From positions 496,001 through 560,000 of the forward strand of contig NZ_QYUO01000001.1 of NCBI RefSeq assembly GCF_003591035.1: a stretch of DNA of 64,000 bases. Direction: 5' to 3'. Every line of letters starts with the position of its first letter. The first letter of the stretch is position 1. The notes beneath the pieces are model-generated. The model had not been told where the DNA came from. It did not search any database and saw only the letters and a program-made list of their open reading frames with translations. This document shows positions 37,292 to 46,736 of the stretch, piece after piece. The DNA is from Noviherbaspirillum saxi. Lineage in GTDB: Bacteria > Pseudomonadota > Gammaproteobacteria > Burkholderiales > Burkholderiaceae_D. The position numbers and the translations under genes were made by a program.

Positions 37292-37986
37292 AATTTATTT
37301 TCTGGTCACTGGTGCTGGCCAACGGCGCGCTGTTGGCCTATCAACAGGGCTACTTCGAATCCTTTGTCTTCAGCGGGCATGAGCCTGCGCGCATCAAAAA
37401 CCAGCTCAATCCCGACAAGCTCAAGCTGATTCCCGCGCCGGATGCAAAACCGGCCGCAGCCGCTCCCGCCGCAGTCATTTCCACTGTGGCGACCGCTGAT
37501 GCCGCAGCGAGGAAAGCAGCGGCGGTGGCTTGCCTGGAAATCGGCAATTTCAATGTCGATGAGGCACGCAATTTCACGGGCCAGCTTGCCGCGCTGACCT
37601 TGGGGGAGCGCATCTCGCAGCGCCCGGTGCAGGAAGTTGCCACGCACATGGTGTACATACCGCCGCAAGCGGACAAGGAAGCGGCCGAGAAAAAGGCGGG
37701 CGAACTGCGCCGGCTTGGCGTCAACGAGTTCTACATCATCCAGGACAATTCGGCGCTGCGCTGGGGTATTTCTCTCGGCGTGTTTCGGATGGAAGAAGCG
37801 GCACGCGCGCATCTGGCCAGCATGAGCCAGAAGGGCGTGCGCAGCGCCCGCATCGGACAGCGGACGGTGACATCGTCCATGGTCGCGTTTCAGCTGCGCG
37901 ACCTGGATGAAAACGCAAAGGCCGAGGTGGAGAAAATCAAGACCGGATTCGTCAAGCAGGATATTCGGCGGTGCGAGGCGGCGTAA
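37285..37986 (+). CDS. SPOR-domain inner-membrane protein
   Basis: 233 residues: one N-terminal TM (FIFWSLVLANGALLAY), a periplasmic linker, and a C-terminal SPOR-like domain (about 150-225: THMVYIPPQADKEAAEKKAGELRRLGVNEFYII, GISLGVFRMEEAARAHLASM). SPOR domains bind denuded glycan at the septum. Its ATG lies within the last codons of coaX. Confidence 0.88.
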   Translation: MLKFIFWSLVLANGALLAYQQGYFESFVFSGHEPARIKNQLNPDKLKLIPAPDAKPAAAAPAAVISTVATADAAARKAAAVACLEIGNFNVDEARNFTGQLAALTLGERISQRPVQEVATHMVYIPPQADKEAAEKKAGELRRLGVNEFYIIQDNSALRWGISLGVFRMEEAARAHLASMSQKGVRSARIGQRTVTSSMVAFQLRDLDENAKAEVEKIKTGFVKQDIRRCEAA

Positions 37987-38025
37987 TATCAATCCCGCCT
38001 CGATCATTCGGACGATCTACAGTAA

Positions 38026-39150
38026 TTAGAGCAGATTGCGCTGTTCCACCAGCTGACCGCCGATGGATTGGTAAATCACCACGGTGCCATCCTTGATATC
38101 GCCTTTCTCATCGAACTCGATCGAGCCCTGGATCTTTCCTGAGAACGAACCCTTGGCCAGCGTAGGCAGGTATTCCTTCGGATCAATCGAGCCGGCCTGC
38201 TGCATCGCCTGCGCCAGGATATGGATGCCGTCGTAGGACAGCGTCGAATAAGCCCCAGGCGCGCCATACTTGCTCTTATAGATATCCGTGAACGCAATGC
38301 CGGAGGACAGCCATGACGGCGGCACACCCGCGATCGTGCAGTAGTAGTTGCTGTTCGCCGTGCCGCCGGCTGCCTTGAGGGTCGACGCATCGCACATCGC
38401 GTCAGCGCCCACGAACCGGGCGGTCGATCCGGCTGCGCGCAGCGCTTTCAGCAGCGGTACGCCGGCTGCTTCGTCACCGCCGAAAAACACCGTGTCGGCC
38501 TGCGCATCGGTGATTTTCTTTACCAGGGCTGCATAATCTGCGCTCTTCGGATCGACATTGTCGCGCGACGCCTTGAGCGTCGCGCTCTTGACCATGCGCT
38601 CGACTTCGTCGGCGATGCCGAGTCCGAAGGTGGTGCGGTCGTCGACGATGTACAGCGATTTCGCCTTCAGCTTTTCGCCGATCAGGCGGGCGAGGGTCGC
38701 GCCTTGCTGGATATCGTCGGCCGTGATGCGAAACGCGGTTTTGAGTCCCATGCGCGTGTATTTCGGATTGGTCGAGGCCGAAAGCTGCGGAATTCCCGCG
38801 CCGGCATAGAGCGGCGCGGCGGCGATCGACACGCCGGAGTTGAAGTGCCCGAACACGGCGACCACGCCGCTGTCGATCAGCTTTTGCGCGGCAAGCTTGC
38901 CTTCGTCGGGCGACGCCTTGTCGTCCTCGACCACCAGTTCAAAGCGAGCCCGCTTGCCGCGAATGGAGAAATAATCGGAATTGAGTTCATCGACCGCGAC
39001 TTGCGCGCCGTTGGCAATATCCTTGCCGTACTGGGCAAGCGGGCCGGACATGGGCGCGACGACGCCAATCTTGACCGACACCTGCCGGCTGCAGGCACCA
39101 AGGAACAAGATGGCGGCGCCAAGCAATATCAGGTGATGCAATCGTTTCAT
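38026..39150 (-). CDS. Branched-chain amino-acid-type substrate-binding lipoprotein (orphan)
   Basis: 374 residues, LivJ-like: lipobox LGAC with Cys20, then VSVKIGVVAPMSGPLAQYGKDIANGAQVAVDELN and ASTNPKYTRMGLKTAFRITADDIQQGATLA. Related in sequence pattern to the 20655-21800 protein but lipid-anchored. No permease or ATPase genes are adjacent. Start at 39150 is chosen over 39162 to begin directly at MKRLHHL. Confidence 0.9.
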   Translation of the reverse strand: MKRLHHLILLGAAILFLGACSRQVSVKIGVVAPMSGPLAQYGKDIANGAQVAVDELNSDYFSIRGKRARFELVVEDDKASPDEGKLAAQKLIDSGVVAVFGHFNSGVSIAAAPLYAGAGIPQLSASTNPKYTRMGLKTAFRITADDIQQGATLARLIGEKLKAKSLYIVDDRTTFGLGIADEVERMVKSATLKASRDNVDPKSADYAALVKKITDAQADTVFFGGDEAAGVPLLKALRAAGSTARFVGADAMCDASTLKAAGGTANSNYYCTIAGVPPSWLSSGIAFTDIYKSKYGAPGAYSTLSYDGIHILAQAMQQAGSIDPKEYLPTLAKGSFSGKIQGSIEFDEKGDIKDGTVVIYQSIGGQLVEQRNLL

Positions 39151-39325
39151 CTCTGCTCCCATGGTGGATTTCGCGATTCCATCATAGGACGGTCAAATGA
39201 GGATTTTGTTTTGTCTTTCGGCAAGTTACCTGGGGAAGATTTGGCGCCGGGAAATAAAAGGGCAATAATGTTGCAATGCGCTTAAAGCATCGAGATGCGT
39301 ATCTGCTATAGCGCGTTCCGGGTAG

Positions 39326-39532
39326 TCAACCCGTTTTTGAATGGTCCTTTTGCTGCATGGCGATCCGTTCGCTCAGGCATTTCCGGCACAAGCAAGTCGC
39401 TGCCTTCGCGTCATCTTGCAGATAGGCGCTTTGGGACAAGGCCGGCAATTGCGTACACCAGCAAGCCTCTTCCGGCGTGGCATCCACCATGCCGCATGTA
39501 AACGATATACCGCACTTGCTGCAGGTGCTCAT
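39326..39532 (-). CDS. Cysteine-rich CWC-type small protein
   Basis: 68 residues with eight cysteines: CSKCG near the N-terminus, CG, CWC (residues 24-26) and CLCRKCL at the end; this is the cysteine-rich CWC pattern and probably binds zinc. It overlaps the anti-sigma gene by 4 nt, so it belongs to the ECF operon. Function unknown; a metal or redox role is an inference. Confidence 0.85.
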   Translation of the reverse strand: MSTCSKCGISFTCGMVDATPEEACWCTQLPALSQSAYLQDDAKAATCLCRKCLSERIAMQQKDHSKTG

Positions 39533-39738
39533 CGCGGCGGCCTTTCATTGTCATTGTCGGACGGTACCAGGTCGCGCATCGCGCGCCTGAGCAATTGCAT
39601 CTGCCCGCTGAAGTTGCGGCAGGCGGCGCACACCAGCAGATGCATGTGCATCCGTGCGCGTTCGACCAGAGACAACTCCCGGTCCATGGCTTCAGAAGCC
39701 AGTTGGTGGACTTCCCTGCAGTTGGGTTTGATTGACAT
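39529..39738 (-). CDS. zf-HC2 anti-sigma factor (cytosolic)
   Basis: 69 residues, a bare ZAS/zf-HC2 domain: NCREVHQLASEAMDRELSLVERARMHMHLLVCAACRNF, containing the H-x3-C-x2-C zinc motif (HLLVCAAC). No TM segment, so unlike many anti-sigmas it stays in the cytosol, as in redox-sensing RsrA/ChrR-type pairs. It lies 11 bp after the ECF sigma gene and presumably inhibits it. Confidence 0.9.
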   Translation of the reverse strand: MSIKPNCREVHQLASEAMDRELSLVERARMHMHLLVCAACRNFSGQMQLLRRAMRDLVPSDNDNERPPR

Positions 39739-39749
39739 CGGTTATTCCT

Positions 39750-40313
39750 TTAGGGCCGGTTGCCGAACCAGTTCAAATCCAGGCATTCGCGCAATTGCAC
39801 GCGCGCACGGTACAGCATGACCCATGCATTAGACGTCGTGATGCCGAGTTCCTTACAGATTTCTGCGGTATCCAGTTCCAGCCATTCACGCATCATGAAA
39901 ATCCGGGCAGTCTTGGCGGGAAGCCTTTCCAGGCAGATTTCCATTACCCGGAAAAAGTCTTTCTGTTCCAGCGTCGCTTCCGGGCTACCCCAGGCACGCG
40001 GCATTTCGACCACATGGCCGTCGGGACGGAACAGCGCATCGATGACATCCGCTTCGGATTCGCCATCGGCAGTGTTGAACTGCACTTCGCGTTTCGAGGC
40101 GCGCATCAGGTCGATGATCTTGTGCTTCAGAATGCCGGTGACATACGTCCGCAGCGATGACTGTCCGGCAAACCGGTCCGGCTTTTCCAGCACCGCGACC
40201 AGCGTTTCCTGCACCACATCCTCGGCCGCCGCTTCATTACGCAGCTGTAGCATGGCAAAGCGCACCAGCGCGGGGCGCAGGTGTTCAATATCGCGATGGA
40301 GTTCCAGTGTCAT
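39750..40313 (-). CDS. ECF-type RNA polymerase sigma factor
   Basis: 187 residues with sigma region 2 (LRNEAAAEDVVQETLVAVLEKPDRFAGQSSLRTYVTGILKHKIIDLMR) and region 4 (LERLPAKTARIFMMREWLELDTAEICKELGITTSNAWVMLYRARVQLRECL). First gene of the sigma/anti-sigma/CWC operon on the minus strand, divergent from argB. Target promoters cannot be read from this window. Confidence 0.95.
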   Translation of the reverse strand: MTLELHRDIEHLRPALVRFAMLQLRNEAAAEDVVQETLVAVLEKPDRFAGQSSLRTYVTGILKHKIIDLMRASKREVQFNTADGESEADVIDALFRPDGHVVEMPRAWGSPEATLEQKDFFRVMEICLERLPAKTARIFMMREWLELDTAEICKELGITTSNAWVMLYRARVQLRECLDLNWFGNRP

Positions 40314-40432
40314 AAAAAGCAGCTTGTCATTTGGGCAAAAGCGTAAAGGAACGGGGCCGGAATTACAAGGAAGCTTCCGAGAAACGGCGGCGCTTTCCTG
40401 TAAAATCGCGAAATCGAAATTCAGGACTGACC

Positions 40433-41344
40433 ATGACCGATATTACCAATCCTGCCGCCGATCTGAGTGCCGTTGCCCCGCAGATCAAGGCGCAAATCCT
40501 GGCCGAAGCGCTGCCCTACATTCGCAAGTTTCATGGCAAGACCATCGTCGTGAAATACGGCGGCAACGCGATGACCGAAGAGCGGCTCAAGCACGGCTTC
40601 GCGCGCGACGTGATTTTATTGAAACTGGTCGGCATGAATCCGGTCGTGGTCCATGGCGGCGGTCCCCAGATCGACAACGCGCTCAAGAAGATCGGCAAGC
40701 AGGGCACGTTCGTGCAAGGCATGCGCATCACCGATGAAGAAACCATGGAAGTGGTGGAGTGGGTGCTGGGCGGCGAAGTGCAGCAGGATATCGTCATGCT
40801 GATCAATCACTATGGCGGCCAGGCAGTCGGCCTGACCGGCAAGGATGGCGGCCTGATCCGCGCGCGCAAGTTGCAAATGCCGGACCGTGAAAATCCTGGC
40901 AAGTTTCTTGATATCGGTTTCGTCGGCGAGATCGATGCAATCAACCCGGCCGTGGTCAAGGCCTTGCAGGACGACGCCTTCATCCCGATCATTTCGCCGA
41001 TCGGTTTCGGCGAAGATGGACAAGCGTACAACATCAATGCCGATGTGGTCGCGGGCAAGATTGCCGAAATCCTGAAAGCCGAAAAGCTGATCATGATGAC
41101 CAATATCGCCGGCGTGCAGGACAAGCAGGGCAATCTGCTGACCGACCTGTCGGCACGCGAGATCGATGAGATGTTCGCCGACGGCACGATCTCCGGCGGC
41201 ATGCTGCCGAAGATTTCATCGGCGCTGGATGCTGCCAAGTCCGGCGTCAATACCGTGCACATCATCGATGGCCGCATCGAGCATTCGCTGCTGCTCGAAG
41301 TGCTGACCGAACAGGCGTTCGGTACGATGATCCGTTCGCATTAA
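40433..41344 (+). CDS. argB: Acetylglutamate kinase
   Basis: Second step of arginine synthesis. 303 residues: [59 protein letters not shown] at 40433 is the family start; the longer frame reaches into the intergenic region. A TAAAAT (40401-40406) may be its -10. An inverted repeat follows the gene. Confidence 0.97.
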   Translation: MTDITNPAADLSAVAPQIKAQILAEALPYIRKFHGKTIVVKYGGNAMTEERLKHGFARDVILLKLVGMNPVVVHGGGPQIDNALKKIGKQGTFVQGMRITDEETMEVVEWVLGGEVQQDIVMLINHYGGQAVGLTGKDGGLIRARKLQMPDRENPGKFLDIGFVGEIDAINPAVVKALQDDAFIPIISPIGFGEDGQAYNINADVVAGKIAEILKAEKLIMMTNIAGVQDKQGNLLTDLSAREIDEMFADGTISGGMLPKISSALDAAKSGVNTVHIIDGRIEHSLLLEVLTEQAFGTMIRSH

Positions 41345-41365
41345 TCTGCGATTCAACATACAAAC

Positions 41366-41401
41366 CCTTCGCCCGCGGACCTGAACCTCTGCGGGAGAAG
41401 G
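41366..41401. terminator. Inverted repeat between argB and the TraB/GumN gene
   Basis: CCTTC-g-CCCGC (41366-41376) faces GCGGG-a-GAAGG (41391-41401), a 10-bp stem with one mismatch. It lies between two convergent genes and could terminate both, though no T-run is present on either side. Similar CTTCTCCCGC/GCGGGAGAAG palindromes are common in GC-rich proteobacteria, from general knowledge. Confidence 0.5.
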
Positions 41402-41405
41402 TGGA

Positions 41406-42356
41406 TTAATAGAGCTTCTCTACCTCATACCCTCGCTCGCGCAATAGTTTCGGCAAGCCGGTCTCACCCATCAGGTGCAGCAGGCCGACGCCGACAAAAC
41501 TGCTTTCCTCATTGCGCAGCAAGGCTTCTATCTTGTTCGCCATTTCCGGATTGCGCCGGTCGAGCAAGACTTTTTGCAGAAAATCCGATGACGCGGTTTT
41601 TTCATTCGCCGCTTCGAGGATGAAGCGCTCGACCGCATTGCCATCGGCCCTGGACCATGCATCGATCAGTGCCTGCGCCTTGCGCAAGGCATTGCCATCG
41701 GCGAGTTCGGCGAGATTCTCGCGCAGGTACTGCTCCTGCATTGCATCGCTCATGCCGTCGTAAAGCGACATCTGATATTCGGCCGATTCCAGTTCCTGCA
41801 CCGCCTTGGCATGCCCTGCCTGCGCCAGCAAAAAGCTTTCGAGCCCGTGCGAGCGGTGATAGCCGTGGCGTTCGAGATCGAGGCCGATCAGCATATTGGC
41901 CAGCAGCCAGGGCTTGAAACGGCGCACGCTATCGAGCGATATGCCATGTTGTTCCAGCGCTTTGCGCAGCGATGCGAGACTTTCCGCCGACAGGTGCCCT
42001 TCGATGCCGTCATCGGATGGATACATGCCATGCGCATGCAGCGCACGCTGGAAAGGCCCGTTGTCGCGGATATCAATTTCAAGCACCAGCTTGCCGGCGC
42101 GCTGCAGCGCCGTGGTCACTTCCTGCTCCAGCGGATAAAAGGCAGGCTTGCCGACATGGATGGTGCCGAACAGCCAGGCGATATTGCCGTGATGTCGGAT
42201 GCGGTACAGCGAGCCGCGCTGCGGTGCATCCGACATGCCGGTTGCAGCAAGGGCTGCTTGTGCGGATGCCGCTGCTGTTGCATTATTCTCTGCATGGGCG
42301 GCGGGCATCATCAGCCCGGCCACCACGCTTAGTAAAAAAACAATCCTGCCCTTCAT
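41406..42356 (-). CDS. TraB/GumN family secreted protein
   Basis: 316 residues: signal peptide ending AHA-EN, then the TraB/GumN pattern SLYRIRHHGNIAWLFGTIHVGKPAFYPLEQEV, with the GTIHVG motif that resembles Tiki-type metalloprotease sites, and a second conserved end GVGLLHLMGETGLPKLLRERGYEVEKL. Periplasmic; function unknown. Convergent with argB. Confidence 0.88.
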   Translation of the reverse strand: MKGRIVFLLSVVAGLMMPAAHAENNATAAASAQAALAATGMSDAPQRGSLYRIRHHGNIAWLFGTIHVGKPAFYPLEQEVTTALQRAGKLVLEIDIRDNGPFQRALHAHGMYPSDDGIEGHLSAESLASLRKALEQHGISLDSVRRFKPWLLANMLIGLDLERHGYHRSHGLESFLLAQAGHAKAVQELESAEYQMSLYDGMSDAMQEQYLRENLAELADGNALRKAQALIDAWSRADGNAVERFILEAANEKTASSDFLQKVLLDRRNPEMANKIEALLRNEESSFVGVGLLHLMGETGLPKLLRERGYEVEKLY

Positions 42357-42405
42357 GACTCTCCCTGCGAGCCGGTTTCGACCAGCTTCAAAACGACTCT
42401 AACAG

Positions 42406-43134
42406 ATGCGCAAGCCGATTTGGTTGTTCGACCTCGATAACACGCTGCACAATGCGTCGCACGCGATTTTCCCGGCGATTAACGCCAACATGAATGCCTT
42501 TATGGCAAAGGTGCTGGGCAGCGATGGCGCGCTGGCCGATGCCGATACCGTCAACGCTGCGCGCATCGCGTACTGGAAGCGTTATGGCGCAACGCTGCTC
42601 GGCATGGTCAAGCACCACAATGTGAAGATGGCGGAGTTCCTGCATGAAGCGCACGACTTCGAGGATTTGCCATCGATGATTCGCGCCGAGCGCGGGCTAG
42701 GCCGCTTGCTGCGGCGTCTGCCGGGCCGCAAGATACTGTTGACGAATGCACCACGCCGTTACTCGCGCGAGGTGATGCGGCATCTCGGTCTGCACCGCCA
42801 TTTCGCCAAACACATAGCGATCGAAGCGATGCACGTGCACCGCCAACTGCGTCCCAAGCCGTCGAAAGCCCTGTTGCGCAAGCTGGTCGCTAAAGAAAAG
42901 ATCGCGGCGAGCCGTTGTATCTTGGTGGAGGATACGGCGGAGAACCTGCGCGCGGCCAAGACGCTGGGCATGCATACCGCATGGATCACGCAGTATCTCG
43001 CGACCAGCCCGAATCACCAGCAGCTGGCCGGCAGCCGTGCTGCACTGCGTCTGACAAAGCGCCCCGCATTTGTCGATGTCAAAGTAAAATCAGTCACACA
43101 GCTGCCTGCAACGCTGCACCGATTGCGCCACTAA
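42406..43134 (+). CDS. HAD-type pyrimidine 5'-nucleotidase
   Basis: 242 residues, HAD fold with nucleophile motif DLDNTL (Asp9, Asp11), motif II LLTNAPRRYSREVM and Lys-containing motif III KPSKALLRKL; family of YjjG/SDT1-like pyrimidine 5'-nucleotidases. It lies 14 bp upstream of slmA in the same direction; the pair next to argB is a common betaproteobacterial arrangement. Confidence 0.92.
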   Translation: MRKPIWLFDLDNTLHNASHAIFPAINANMNAFMAKVLGSDGALADADTVNAARIAYWKRYGATLLGMVKHHNVKMAEFLHEAHDFEDLPSMIRAERGLGRLLRRLPGRKILLTNAPRRYSREVMRHLGLHRHFAKHIAIEAMHVHRQLRPKPSKALLRKLVAKEKIAASRCILVEDTAENLRAAKTLGMHTAWITQYLATSPNHQQLAGSRAALRLTKRPAFVDVKVKSVTQLPATLHRLRH

Positions 43135-43148
43135 CTACTACACATACT

Positions 43149-43724
43149 ATGGCAACCACGAAACCGGGCGAACGCAAGCTTCAGATACTCCAGACACTGG
43201 CCGAGATGCTGGAGCATCCAAAAGGGGAGAAGGTCACTACCGCGGCACTCGCGGCCAGGCTCGAGGTTTCGGAAGCGGCGCTGTACCGGCATTTCGCCAG
43301 CAAGGCGCAAATGTTCGAGGGCCTGATCGAGTTCATCGAGTCCACCGTATTCGGCCTGATCAACCAGATCACCGAGCAGCAGGAAAACGGCTTGTCGCAG
43401 GTACAGGCCATGACCGGCATGCTGCTCAATTTCGCCGAACGCAATCCGGGCATGACCCGCGTGCTGATCGGCGATGCGCTGGTCAACGAAGACGAGCGAC
43501 TGCAATTGCGCATGAACCAGTTCATCGAACGCGTCGAACTGGCATTGCGTCAATCGCTGCGCGTCGCAGCCACGCAAGGACAGGCAAGCGAAGCCGAAGC
43601 GGCGACCCGCGCCAGCATGATTGCCAGCCTGGTGGTCGGGCGCTGGCATCGCTTCGCCAAGAGCGGCTTCAAGCAGACGCCGACCGACAATATCCAGGCG
43701 CAATTATCGATATTGCTAGGTTAG
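43149..43724 (+). CDS. slmA: Nucleoid occlusion factor SlmA (TetR-like)
   Basis: 191 residues: TetR HTH (KVTTAALAARLEVSEAALYRHFASKAQMFEGLIEFIE) followed by the SlmA-type C-terminal part (LLNFAERNPGMTRVLIGDALVNEDERLQLRMNQ, VVGRWHRFAKSGFK). Binds chromosome sites and blocks FtsZ assembly over the nucleoid in E. coli. Starts at ATG 43149, right after the nucleotidase gene. Confidence 0.93.
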   Translation: MATTKPGERKLQILQTLAEMLEHPKGEKVTTAALAARLEVSEAALYRHFASKAQMFEGLIEFIESTVFGLINQITEQQENGLSQVQAMTGMLLNFAERNPGMTRVLIGDALVNEDERLQLRMNQFIERVELALRQSLRVAATQGQASEAEAATRASMIASLVVGRWHRFAKSGFKQTPTDNIQAQLSILLG

Positions 43725-43931
43725 CGGCGTCAGTCGCAGGCGTGAGAGCCGCGCCGAATTTTCTCTTGTCGGGCCCGGTGTTTGCGCTTGCCGTTGACAC
43801 GTCGTTCGGGGCAAAGCGCAAAAATCCGAATCTCATTACACTCTGAGCCTTCTATACTCGCGAGAACCCAATGAGTGCGAGGCATCGGTGACGCGGCAAG
43901 CCGCATTCGATGCGCGCTTACCCCTGCCCAC

Positions 43932-44819
43932 ATGACGCCCTCCAAACATTTCCCCACGCTCGCTTTCGCATCCCTCTTAATCGGCGGCATGGCGATCGGC
44001 TTCGCCGGTATTTTCATGCGGCTATCCGACGTCAATCCGATTGCATCCGCATTCTGGCGCATGGCGCTCGCCGCGCCTCTGCTGTGGGCCTGGGCTTTCG
44101 CCGTGCGCAAACAGGATGCGGCGGCCAACAAGCGTACCGACTTTGCGCGCTCGCTGGTGCTGGCCGGTATCTACTTCGCCGCCGACATGGGGCTTTGGCA
44201 TCTGTCGCTGCATTACACCACGGTGGCCAATGCGACGCTGCTGTCGAATTTCGCCCCGATCTTCATTGCCTTGTGGATGTGGATTGCCTATAAGGCGCGC
44301 TTCGCGCGCATCTTCATCGTGGGCATGCTGTTCGCGCTAGTCGGCGCGATCATGCTGGTCGGTCCGAATGCCTCGGGAGTGGAACAGAGCGGCAACAAAC
44401 TGATGGGCGACGCGCTCGGCCTGGCAAGCGCGATCTTCTATGCAGCGTATCAGTTGGTGGTCAAGGATGCGCGCAGCGATTACTCGACCGCGCGCCTGAT
44501 GGCATGGAGCACCACGATCACCGGTCTTGCGCTATTGCCGTTTGCGCTGGCGGCACCGGGCGATTTCATTCCCGCCCAGCTTGTCGGCTGGCTCCCGTTG
44601 CTGGCCCTGGCCGTCATCGCGCAGATCGGCGGACAAACCGTGATCGCGTATGCGCTGGCGCACCTGCCTGCATCCTTGTCCTCGGTCAGCCTGCTGATCC
44701 AGCCGTTGACTGCCGCGATCGCAGCCTGGCTGATTTTTCAGGAAGCGATCGGGCCAGTCCAGATGGCGGGCGGGGCACTCTTGTTGTGGGGTATCTATCT
44801 GTCGAAGAAGGGTAGCTGA
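43932..44819 (+). CDS. EamA/DMT family transporter (1 of 3)
   Basis: 295 residues, ten TM segments in two EamA halves: GFAGIFMRLSDVNPIASAFWRMALAAPLLW and ADMGLWHLSLHYTTVANATLLSNFAPIFIALW; the second half holds LASAIFYAAYQLVVKDAR and QPLTAAIAAWLIFQEAI. Probably a metabolite exporter; substrate unknown. It stands alone, 207 bp after slmA; that gap shows no gene. Confidence 0.92.
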   Translation: MTPSKHFPTLAFASLLIGGMAIGFAGIFMRLSDVNPIASAFWRMALAAPLLWAWAFAVRKQDAAANKRTDFARSLVLAGIYFAADMGLWHLSLHYTTVANATLLSNFAPIFIALWMWIAYKARFARIFIVGMLFALVGAIMLVGPNASGVEQSGNKLMGDALGLASAIFYAAYQLVVKDARSDYSTARLMAWSTTITGLALLPFALAAPGDFIPAQLVGWLPLLALAVIAQIGGQTVIAYALAHLPASLSSVSLLIQPLTAAIAAWLIFQEAIGPVQMAGGALLLWGIYLSKKGS

Positions 44820-44873
44820 CATTGCGGCCGGCAATCATGCTTCGCTTTACAATACCCGATTTGGCGCCCGCTA

Positions 44874-46736
44874 TTGATTGATACTGCCGTGGTTTCTTCC
44901 TGCAATGATGCAGCATGCTTTGCGCTGCTCGATGACTGCGATGCCGACGCGCACGATCCGCGTTCGCGTCTTTATACCGATTATGTTGCCACCCTGTCCT
45001 GCCGCGATGCGGCGGGACTGCCGGACCTCGTAGAACGACTGCAAGCATCGCTCGGTCAAGGTTTGCATGCAGTCTGCGTGTTCAGCTATGAACTCGGCGC
45101 TGAACTGCATCGCATCCCGGCGCGTACCGGCCAAGCCGAACTGGCGCACATACTCTTGTTCAAACGTTGCCAGCGACTTTCTTCGCAAGAGGTTGGGCGC
45201 TGGCTGGAAGAACAGGAGCATGCGGCGCAATCCAACACGCCCGCCGGCGTTGCGGCGATTCAGGCGAGCGTCGATCAGCCCCGTTTTGCACAAGCAATCG
45301 ATGCGATCCGCGCCTACATCGAAGCCGGCGATACTTACCAGACCAACTACACGTATCGCCTGCGTTTCGACGCTTTCGGTTCTCCGCTTGCCTTGTACCG
45401 CCGGCTGCGCCTGCGCCAACCGGTTCCCTACGGGGCACTGATCGCGATGCCGGATGGCGAAGCGATCCTGTCGCTATCGCCCGAACTGTTCGTCCGCCAC
45501 GACAATGGAATGCTCACCGCGCGGCCGATGAAGGGAACAGCACCGGCGAGCGGCGATGACGGCATCGATGCCAGCCGTTCGGTTGCCCTCGCATCCGATG
45601 AGAAAAACCGCGCCGAGAACCTGATGATTGTCGACCTGCTGCGCAACGATCTTGGCCGTGTGGCGACGCCGGGCAGCGTGCGCGTTCCCAAGCTGTTCAG
45701 CGTTGACCGCTTCAGCAGCGTGCTGCAGATGACATCAACGATACAGGCGGAACTGCGCAAGGATGCGGACCTGTGCGAGGTGCTGACTGCGCTGTATCCC
45801 TGCGGCTCGATTACCGGCGCACCCAAGCGGCGCACCATGCAAATCATCCGCGAACTGGAAGACGATGCGCGCGGCATCTATACCGGCGCGATCGGCTGGT
45901 TCGACGCGCCGGAACCAGGCACTGCGGTCGGTAACTTTTGCCTGTCGGTCCCGATCCGTACCCTTGTGCTGCAAGCGCAAGACGACGGCGCAACGCGCAA
46001 GGGCGAAATGGGCGTAGGGGCCGGCATCGTGTACGACAGCCGGGCCGCAGAGGAATTCGCCGAGTGCCAGCTGAAAGCAGGTTTTCTCACGGGGCTGTCG
46101 AACGACTTCGAATTGTTTGAAACGATGTATGCCACGCGCGACGGTGGATGTCGTCATCTGACTTTGCATTTGCAGCGCCTGCGTGCTTCAGCGATCTATT
46201 TCGGTTTTGCATGGAATGAAGATGCAGTGCGTGCGGCGCTGCGGCAAGCCTGTGACGCCTTACCATCCGATATCGCGTGCCGGGTGCGGCTTGGGCTGAC
46301 GCCGGATGGACAATGCCGTGTGCAAAGTGCCGTACTGACCGACTTGCCGCCGCGCGTACAGGTAGTACTCGCGACGCAAGCGACCGATTCGCGCGAACTC
46401 TTCCTGCGCCACAAGACGACCGTGCGGGAACGCTATGACGCCGCATGGCGCTACGCAGAAACGCGGGGCGCGTTCGACATGCTGTTCTTTAATGAAAAGG
46501 GCGAATTGACCGAAGGCGGACGCAGCAATGTCTTTGTGCGCCTCGACGGACGCTGGGTCACGCCGCCATTGCATTGCGGCCTGCTGCCCGGGGTCATGCG
46601 TTCGGTCCTGTTGTCCGATTCCGACTGGCATGCAACCGAGCAGGTGGTGACAATAGACGATCTGCTCCGTGCCGATGAGCTTGTCGTTTGCAATGCCTTG
46701 CGCGGCGCTTTACCGGCGTCCTTGCTCCGGGACTGA
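44874..46736 (+). CDS. pabB: Aminodeoxychorismate synthase component I fused to aminodeoxychorismate lyase
   Basis: 620 residues covering two steps of p-aminobenzoate (folate) synthesis. About 90-385 is a PabB chorismate-binding domain (GDTYQTNYTYRLRF, ARPMKGTAPA, SITGAPKRRTMQIIRELE); about 395-620 is a PabC-like class IV aminotransferase fold (FELFETMYATRDGGCRHLTLHLQRL, FNEKGELTEGGRSNVF). A separate PabA glutaminase is not in the window. The 3' end overlaps the convergent EamA gene by 27 bp. Confidence 0.94.
   Translation: MIDTAVVSSCNDAACFALLDDCDADAHDPRSRLYTDYVATLSCRDAAGLPDLVERLQASLGQGLHAVCVFSYELGAELHRIPARTGQAELAHILLFKRCQRLSSQEVGRWLEEQEHAAQSNTPAGVAAIQASVDQPRFAQAIDAIRAYIEAGDTYQTNYTYRLRFDAFGSPLALYRRLRLRQPVPYGALIAMPDGEAILSLSPELFVRHDNGMLTARPMKGTAPASGDDGIDASRSVALASDEKNRAENLMIVDLLRNDLGRVATPGSVRVPKLFSVDRFSSVLQMTSTIQAELRKDADLCEVLTALYPCGSITGAPKRRTMQIIRELEDDARGIYTGAIGWFDAPEPGTAVGNFCLSVPIRTLVLQAQDDGATRKGEMGVGAGIVYDSRAAEEFAECQLKAGFLTGLSNDFELFETMYATRDGGCRHLTLHLQRLRASAIYFGFAWNEDAVRAALRQACDALPSDIACRVRLGLTPDGQCRVQSAVLTDLPPRVQVVLATQATDSRELFLRHKTTVRERYDAAWRYAETRGAFDMLFFNEKGELTEGGRSNVFVRLDGRWVTPPLHCGLLPGVMRSVLLSDSDWHATEQVVTIDDLLRADELVVCNALRGALPASLLRD

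Noticed and set aside
43730..44131. 133-codon minus-strand frame near the first EamA gene
   Set aside because: Overlaps the EamA N-terminus antisense; composition and lack of RBS mark it as a shadow.
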